10,737 bases of DNA, from assembly GCA_023437865.1 (NCBI GenBank), contig JAEZFE010000161.1:1-10737 (forward strand), given 5' to 3'. Below, piece by piece: positions 7,258 to 10,737 of the stretch (positions are counted from its first letter, which is position 1; the number at the start of each line of letters is the position of its first letter). The notes beneath the pieces were generated by a model. That model saw nothing but the letters and a program-made list of their open reading frames with translations. It was not told the DNA's origin and did not search any database. Source of the DNA: Pseudomonadota bacterium (lineage in GTDB: Bacteria > Pseudomonadota > Alphaproteobacteria > Rhodospirillales > Magnetospirillaceae). Both the position numbers and the translations under genes were made by a program.

Positions 7258-8205
7258 ATGCCTGAGCTGTTGAACCTTCCGCCGGTGGCTATGGGTGCTG
7301 CGGCGGCCGTTTTCGGAGCCGTCATGCTGGCCGTGCTGGGGGTCGCTGAATTCTTCCAGCGTGATACTGGCACCAAGCGTGTCGGCGCGCCGGCCTCCGT
7401 GCGGTTCTCACAGGGCAACCGTCTTTACCGGCTGTTGATCGAACGGCTGTCCGGCAGGGTCACACCCTCCGACGAGCGCGAGGTCGGCAAGACGCGCCGC
7501 AAGCTGCAGCGGGCTGGCTGGTACGCGCCCCATGCGTTATCGATCTATTTCTCCGCCCGCGTGCTGGGCGGCCTGGGCTTGCCGGCGCTGTTCAATGCCC
7601 TCGCGCCGGTGTTGGCGCCGGCCATGCCGGTTACCCAGGTGCTGCTCGGCAGTTGCGTGCTGGCGCTGCTTGGCTATGCCCTACCCGGCATCGTGGTCGA
7701 TCATCACATCGCCAAGCGCCAGATCGCCGTGCGGCGCGGCTTTCCCGACGCGCTCGACCTCATGCTGGTCTGCGTCGAGGCCGGGCTTGGGCTTGATGCC
7801 ACCATCAACCGGGTCTCCCAGGAAATTGGCACCGCCCACCCGCTGCTGCGCGAGCACTTCCGCCTGATGGCGCTGGAGTTGCAGACCGGCAAGAGCCGCG
7901 AGCAGGCTTTGCGGGCCTTCGCCGAACGCATCGGCGTGGATGAGGTCAACGTGCTGGCCGGCCTGCTGATCCAGTCCGACGCCTTGGGTGCCAGCATAGC
8001 CGACACCTTGCGGGCGCTGTCCGATGACATGCGGGCCAAGCGCATGCTGGCGGCAGAGGAGCGCGCCCAGCAGGTGGGCGTCAAGCTGACCTTCCCGCTG
8101 ATCCTGTTGATCATGCCGGCGCTGATGCTGACCATCGGCAGCCCGGCAATCATCCAGATCGTGCGCCAGGTCGGCCCGGTGCTCGCGCGGATGGGAAACG
8201 GGTAG
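7258..8205 (+). CDS. tadC: TadC inner-membrane platform protein (315 aa)
   Basis: Second T2SF/GspF-like platform protein, partner of TadB. An N-terminal helix (about 11-32) is followed by a cytoplasmic linker (KTRRKLQRAGWY at 78-89) and membrane segments near 98-116, 126-146 and 275-300. The T2SF domain includes RRGFPDALDLMLVCVEAGLGLDATINRVSQEI (159-190), a hallmark TadC stretch, then LRALSDDMRAKRMLAAEERAQQVGVKLTFPLIL (251-283) leading into the last membrane helix. A GGGGAGGA ribosome site at 7246-7253, starting in the tadB stop codon, supports ATG 7258. Length and motif content are normal for the family; I see no defect. Confidence 0.95.
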   Translation: MPELLNLPPVAMGAAAAVFGAVMLAVLGVAEFFQRDTGTKRVGAPASVRFSQGNRLYRLLIERLSGRVTPSDEREVGKTRRKLQRAGWYAPHALSIYFSARVLGGLGLPALFNALAPVLAPAMPVTQVLLGSCVLALLGYALPGIVVDHHIAKRQIAVRRGFPDALDLMLVCVEAGLGLDATINRVSQEIGTAHPLLREHFRLMALELQTGKSREQALRAFAERIGVDEVNVLAGLLIQSDALGASIADTLRALSDDMRAKRMLAAEERAQQVGVKLTFPLILLIMPALMLTIGSPAIIQIVRQVGPVLARMGNG

Positions 8206-8216
8206 GGGAGGCGACC

Positions 8217-9200
8217 ATGCAACGCACGCTTTGCACCACTCTTTCGCTCGCCCTCATGGCTGCCTGCGCGCCCCAGCCGGAGATCCGTCCGGTCTTCATG
8301 CGTGACGAAATCCGCCAGCAGAGCGCTGCTGGCAACGATTATGGCGTGGGTAAGGAGCACCTGGCGGCTGGCCGGCTGGGGCTGGCGGTCGAGCATTTCC
8401 GCAGTGCCGTTGCCCGGAACGGCCGCGACCTGGCCGCGCTCAACGCCCTGGCGGTCTGCTATGACCGCCTGGGCCGCTTCGATCTGGCCGACAGCTATTA
8501 TGACCGCGCCCTGGCGCAGGCTCCCGCCGATCCCCAGACCCTGAACAATCTGGCCATTTCCAACCTCATGCGTGGCCGGGCCGCGCGCGCGGTGGCGTTG
8601 CTCGAAAAGGCCGGGCGCGAGGCGCCCGGAGATAACCGGATCGCCGCCAACTTGACCCGCGCGTCGGCCTCGGCCGAAACACGGGTCGCCACTGATGCTG
8701 GGCAAGAAGAGGCAGACCCTCCCAGCCGCCTTCAGCGCGCCGGTCTGAATGTCTGGCAGTTGCGTGCGCATGCGGAGGCCGTCCCCACCTCCTGGACCGT
8801 GCCCGCCGCTGGGCAGGGGGAGGAACCACCGCTTCCCATGGCGGCCCCTCGCCCGGCGGTGGAGCGCACATCGCTCGACGCCCCCCAGCCCGTTTCCGTC
8901 GAGAAGGCACGGGTCCAGGTGGTGAATGGCGTCGGGCGCCGCGGCATGGCGCGCCGCGTGGGCTCTCTGCTGAGCCGCCATGGCTTGAAGGCCTCGGCCA
9001 CCGACGCCCCACGCTTCGACGTGGCGCGCAGCGTTCTCAGCTACCACCCCAGCCATAAGGCCGACGCCGAGCGGCTGTCCCGGTTGCTTCCGGCCACCGT
9101 CCACCTGGAGGCCGACAAGAAATCCTCCCATGACCTCGTGCCGGTGCTCGGGCGTGACTTCGTCCTGTACGACCAGCGTCGCGATGCGAAAGGATCTTGA
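8217..9200 (+). CDS. TPR lipoprotein with LytR C-terminal-type domain (327 aa)
   Basis: Predicted exported lipoprotein: basic N-terminus, hydrophobic segment and lipobox LMAAC with Cys17. Residues 41-145 contain about three tetratricopeptide repeats (for example GLAVEHFRSAVARNGRDLAALNAL and FDLADSYYDRALAQAPADPQTLNNLAISN split across 65-116). A low-complexity Pro/Ala linker (about 150-228) follows. Residues 231-315 match the pattern of the LytR_C (LytR/CpsA/Psr C-terminal) domain: VQVVNGVGRRGMARRV, an SVLSYHPSHKADAERLSRLL core and a VPVLGRDF end. The TPR part suggests a TadD-like pilotin or assembly role; the C-terminal part may bind cell-wall or partner protein, which is inference. GGGGAGG at 8206-8212 precedes the ATG by four bases. 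It starts 11 bases after tadC and is followed three bases on by a second TPR lipoprotein. Confidence 0.85.
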   Translation: MQRTLCTTLSLALMAACAPQPEIRPVFMRDEIRQQSAAGNDYGVGKEHLAAGRLGLAVEHFRSAVARNGRDLAALNALAVCYDRLGRFDLADSYYDRALAQAPADPQTLNNLAISNLMRGRAARAVALLEKAGREAPGDNRIAANLTRASASAETRVATDAGQEEADPPSRLQRAGLNVWQLRAHAEAVPTSWTVPAAGQGEEPPLPMAAPRPAVERTSLDAPQPVSVEKARVQVVNGVGRRGMARRVGSLLSRHGLKASATDAPRFDVARSVLSYHPSHKADAERLSRLLPATVHLEADKKSSHDLVPVLGRDFVLYDQRRDAKGS

Positions 9201-9203
9201 TCA

Positions 9204-10070
9204 ATGCGCACCTTACGCAATCTGCTGACCGCCGCGCTGGTAACCCTGTCGCTGGGCGCCTGCGCGCTCCCCGCGTCCCAGCCGCCAGCCGCCGCGGCGC
9301 CCAGGACCGTGGAAATCCCTCCCGAGATGTTGCGCATGGCCGAGATGGCGCTGGAAGACGGCCTGCCCAACGAGGCGCGGCAGCGCTTCACCCGGCTGAT
9401 GGGGATGGACGCCCAGAACCCGCATGTGCGCCTTGGCCTGGCCGAGTCCATGCTGGCGCTCGATGAGGTGGGGCCTGCCCGCGAGCGTTTCGACGAGTTG
9501 CAGGCGATCGAGCCGGTGCGGGCGCGGGCGCTCCAGGGCAAGGGACTGGCGCTGATGCGCATGAACCGGCGCGACGAGGCCGTCAAGGTGCTGAGTGCGG
9601 CGGTCGAGGCGGACCCGGATCTGTGGCGGGCATGGAATGCGCTGGGGGGGCTGCACGACTTCGCCCATCAGTTTGACCTGGCTGCGGAAGCTTATGGCCG
9701 GGCGCTGGCCCTCAGGCCCGGATCCGGCGTGATCCGCAATAATATGGGATATTCCCTGCTGCTGCAGGGCAAGCCCGCCGAAGCCGCGCGACTGCTGATG
9801 GATGCGCTTCAGCGCGAGCCGCGCCTGGAGGCGGCGCATGCCAACCTGCGCCTGGCCCTGGCCATGCAGGGGCGTTACAACGACGCCCGCGCCGGCTTGA
9901 CCCGCGATCGGCAGGCTGCCGCACTGAATAATATCGGTTTCGTCGCCCTGTCGCGGGGTGACTATGCCGAGGCCGAGACCTTCTTGGCCCAGGCCGTCGA
10001 AGCCAGCCCCCATTATCACGAACGCGCCGCCGCCAACCTGCTGCGCGTCCGCGCGCTCAACGGAGGCTGA
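9204..10070 (+). CDS. tadD: TadD-like TPR lipoprotein (288 aa)
   Basis: Lipoprotein with a canonical lipobox LGAC (17-20, acceptor Cys20) after a MRTLRN start and hydrophobic segment, then an Ala/Pro-rich spacer. Tetratricopeptide repeats fill about residues 40-275: NEARQRFTRLMGMDAQNP, DEAVKVLSAAVEADPDLWRA, FDLAAEAYGRALALRPGSG, PAEAARLLMDALQREPRLEA, and YAEAETFLAQAVEASPHY. TadD proteins of Tad loci are outer-membrane TPR lipoproteins needed for pilus assembly, probably by helping secretin assembly or localisation as pilotins do. AAAGGA at 9189-9194 lies nine bases before ATG 9204, inside the end of the preceding gene. The NNMGYSLLLQG and LNNIGFVALSRG repeats (179-189, 241-252) are nearly alike, which is typical of TPR packing. 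Of the two adjacent TPR lipoproteins this is the closer match to TadD. Confidence 0.88.
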   Translation: MRTLRNLLTAALVTLSLGACALPASQPPAAAAPRTVEIPPEMLRMAEMALEDGLPNEARQRFTRLMGMDAQNPHVRLGLAESMLALDEVGPARERFDELQAIEPVRARALQGKGLALMRMNRRDEAVKVLSAAVEADPDLWRAWNALGGLHDFAHQFDLAAEAYGRALALRPGSGVIRNNMGYSLLLQGKPAEAARLLMDALQREPRLEAAHANLRLALAMQGRYNDARAGLTRDRQAAALNNIGFVALSRGDYAEAETFLAQAVEASPHYHERAAANLLRVRALNGG

Positions 10071-10071
10071 C

Positions 10072-10557
10072 ATGGATCCCCTTGTCAAGGGCTGGCTGAT
10101 CCGCGCCCTGTTCGTGCTTCCCCTCCTGGCTGCATGCTACACGGACCTCACTCGCTATCGCATCCCCAACGCCCTGTGCGCGGTCATGGCCCTGTCTTTC
10201 CCGGTGGCCCTGTGGCTGGCGCCTGCACCGGTGCCGTGGTTCCTGCACGTTTTGACGGCGCTCGCCGTCCTCGGCGCGGGGATGGTGCTGTTCATCCCTG
10301 GCCTCATGGGCGGTGGCGACATCAAACTGATGGCGGCGTGCGCGCTGTGGATGGGGCCGACGGTGACCGTGGCCGCCTTGGTGCTGACCGCGCTCGTCGG
10401 TGGCGTGCTGTCGCTGATCCTTCTTGGCTGCCGAGCGCTGCCGGCTAGTGGCGCCTGGCCGGTCCTGCGCAAGGGGGCGCCAGTTCCCTATGGGCTGGCG
10501 ATTGCCCTGGGGGGCATCATGGTGGTATCGCGCCTGCCCATGCTGGCGGGGACGTGA
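10072..10557 (+). CDS. cpaA: CpaA/TadV prepilin peptidase (161 aa)
   Basis: Integral-membrane aspartic protease of the type IV prepilin peptidase family (peptidase A24). In Tad systems it removes the leader of the Flp prepilin and of TadE-type pseudopilins. The two catalytic aspartates are in their expected settings: Asp25 in YTDLTRYRIPN (23-33) and Asp83 in GGGDIKL (80-86). About five to six hydrophobic segments cover the chain. At 161 residues it is the short form with only the protease domain, lacking the N-terminal methyltransferase domain of PilD, as is usual for CpaA/TadV. GGAGG at 10062-10066 is five bases upstream of ATG 10072, and only one base separates it from the tadD stop. It is the last gene of the cluster; in many Tad loci this gene sits at the front next to the pilin instead. 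Confidence 0.95.
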   Translation: MDPLVKGWLIRALFVLPLLAACYTDLTRYRIPNALCAVMALSFPVALWLAPAPVPWFLHVLTALAVLGAGMVLFIPGLMGGGDIKLMAACALWMGPTVTVAALVLTALVGGVLSLILLGCRALPASGAWPVLRKGAPVPYGLAIALGGIMVVSRLPMLAGT

Positions 10558-10577
10558 GCTGTCGCTCTTCATGTCTG

Positions 10578-10598
10578 CCATGGCCAATCAGGCCACGG
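10578..10598 (+). terminator. Weak candidate hairpin terminator after cpaA
   Basis: CCATGGCC and GGCCACGG can pair as an eight-base stem with one A-C mismatch around an AATCA loop. It lies about 20 bases after the cpaA stop, where the pilus transcript could end. The downstream bases (TCCTTTG) are only slightly T-rich, so a classical intrinsic terminator is doubtful. Confidence 0.25.
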
Positions 10599-10658
10599 TC
10601 CTTTGATCGCCGATTGAAGGTGCCGTTCGTATAGGGTTCGCCGTGCCGCTGCCGACAT

Positions 10659-10672
10659 TTGATCGGCGTCAA
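10659..10672 (+). promoter_or_regulatory. FNR/FixK-type binding site
   Basis: The sequence TTGATCGGCGTCAA fits the consensus TTGAY-N4-RTCAA used by CRP/FNR-family oxygen regulators such as FnrL and FixK in alphaproteobacteria. Both TTGA and TCAA arms are perfect. It is centred at 10665.5. A TATCGT (10690-10695) some 25 bases downstream could be a weak -10 element, placing the box near the -35 region of a rightward promoter, the usual activating position. It would control a gene beyond the right edge. The regulator and target are not visible. Confidence 0.6.
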
Positions 10673-10737
10673 GTTTTGTGCGGCACGCTTATCGTTCACT
10701 AGCCCTCTACCGTGACGGGGGCCGCCGTGAACATATA

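Larger units (their letters stand above)
10558..10737. other. Intergenic region downstream of the Tad cluster
   Basis: No convincing gene lies wholly within these 180 bases. The stretch is less GC-rich than the genes to its left, and short frames through it have no recognisable product. It contains a weak hairpin just after cpaA, an isolated TTTGATCG half-site, and a full FNR/FixK-type palindrome. A GTG at 10727-10729 with GGGGG at 10717-10721 five bases before it might start the next gene, but only about three codons are visible, so this is not called. Confidence 0.6.

Noticed and set aside
7704..9131. Minus-strand open frame of 475 codons
   Set aside because: It covers tadC and the TPR lipoprotein antisense; no domain is recognisable and no ribosome site or promoter is evident.
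1..10737. CRISPR arrays, tRNA/rRNA genes, insertion sequences, attachment sites or a wholly novel system
   Set aside because: I saw no spaced repeats, no transposase or integrase frames and no RNA gene pattern; every long stretch is accounted for by Tad pilus genes.

Overview
The window holds one long rightward gene cluster for a Tad/Flp (type IVc) tight-adherence pilus. The first gene is cut off by the left edge and the last ends about 180 bases before the right edge. High GC, strong third-position GC bias, GC-rich Shine-Dalgarno sites and protein flavour point to an alphaproteobacterium. The architecture (CpaC, very small lipoprotein, TadG-like, two TadE-like, TadZ/CpaE, TadA/CpaF, TadB, TadC, two TPR lipoproteins, CpaA) suggests Rhodospirillales, perhaps Magnetospirillum-like. 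That placement is inference; no rRNA or other taxonomic marker is present.

Layout: 1-906 is the C-terminal part of the outer-membrane secretin CpaC/RcpA. 917-1183 is an 88-residue lipoprotein resembling the conserved region of CpaD. 1180-3678 carries three proteins with pseudopilin-like N-termini: a large cysteine-containing TadG-like protein and two TadE-like proteins. 3686-8205 encodes the inner-membrane and cytoplasmic motor: TadZ/CpaE localisation protein, TadA/CpaF ATPase, and platform proteins TadB and TadC. 8217-10070 encodes two TPR lipoproteins, the first with an added LytR C-terminal-type domain. 10072-10557 is the prepilin peptidase CpaA/TadV. Gaps between genes are at most about 14 bases and two junctions overlap or nearly overlap, so the genes are very probably one transcription unit whose promoter lies to the left.

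Together the genes would make a dedicated pilus machine. CpaA processes the prepilin and TadE-type pseudopilins. CpaF powers assembly on the TadB/TadC platform, CpaE places it at a site in the cell, and CpaC with the lipoproteins forms and supports the outer-membrane exit. The major pilin Flp and CpaB/RcpC are not in the window and are expected further left or elsewhere.

The final 180 bases are intergenic. They contain a perfect match to the FNR/FixK-type consensus TTGAY-N4-RTCAA, which probably controls a gene beginning at or just past the right edge rather than the pilus genes. I see no wholly new system here. The more unusual points are the miniature CpaD-like protein, the TadZ P-loop lacking both lysines, the TPR-LytR_C lipoprotein and the FNR-type box.
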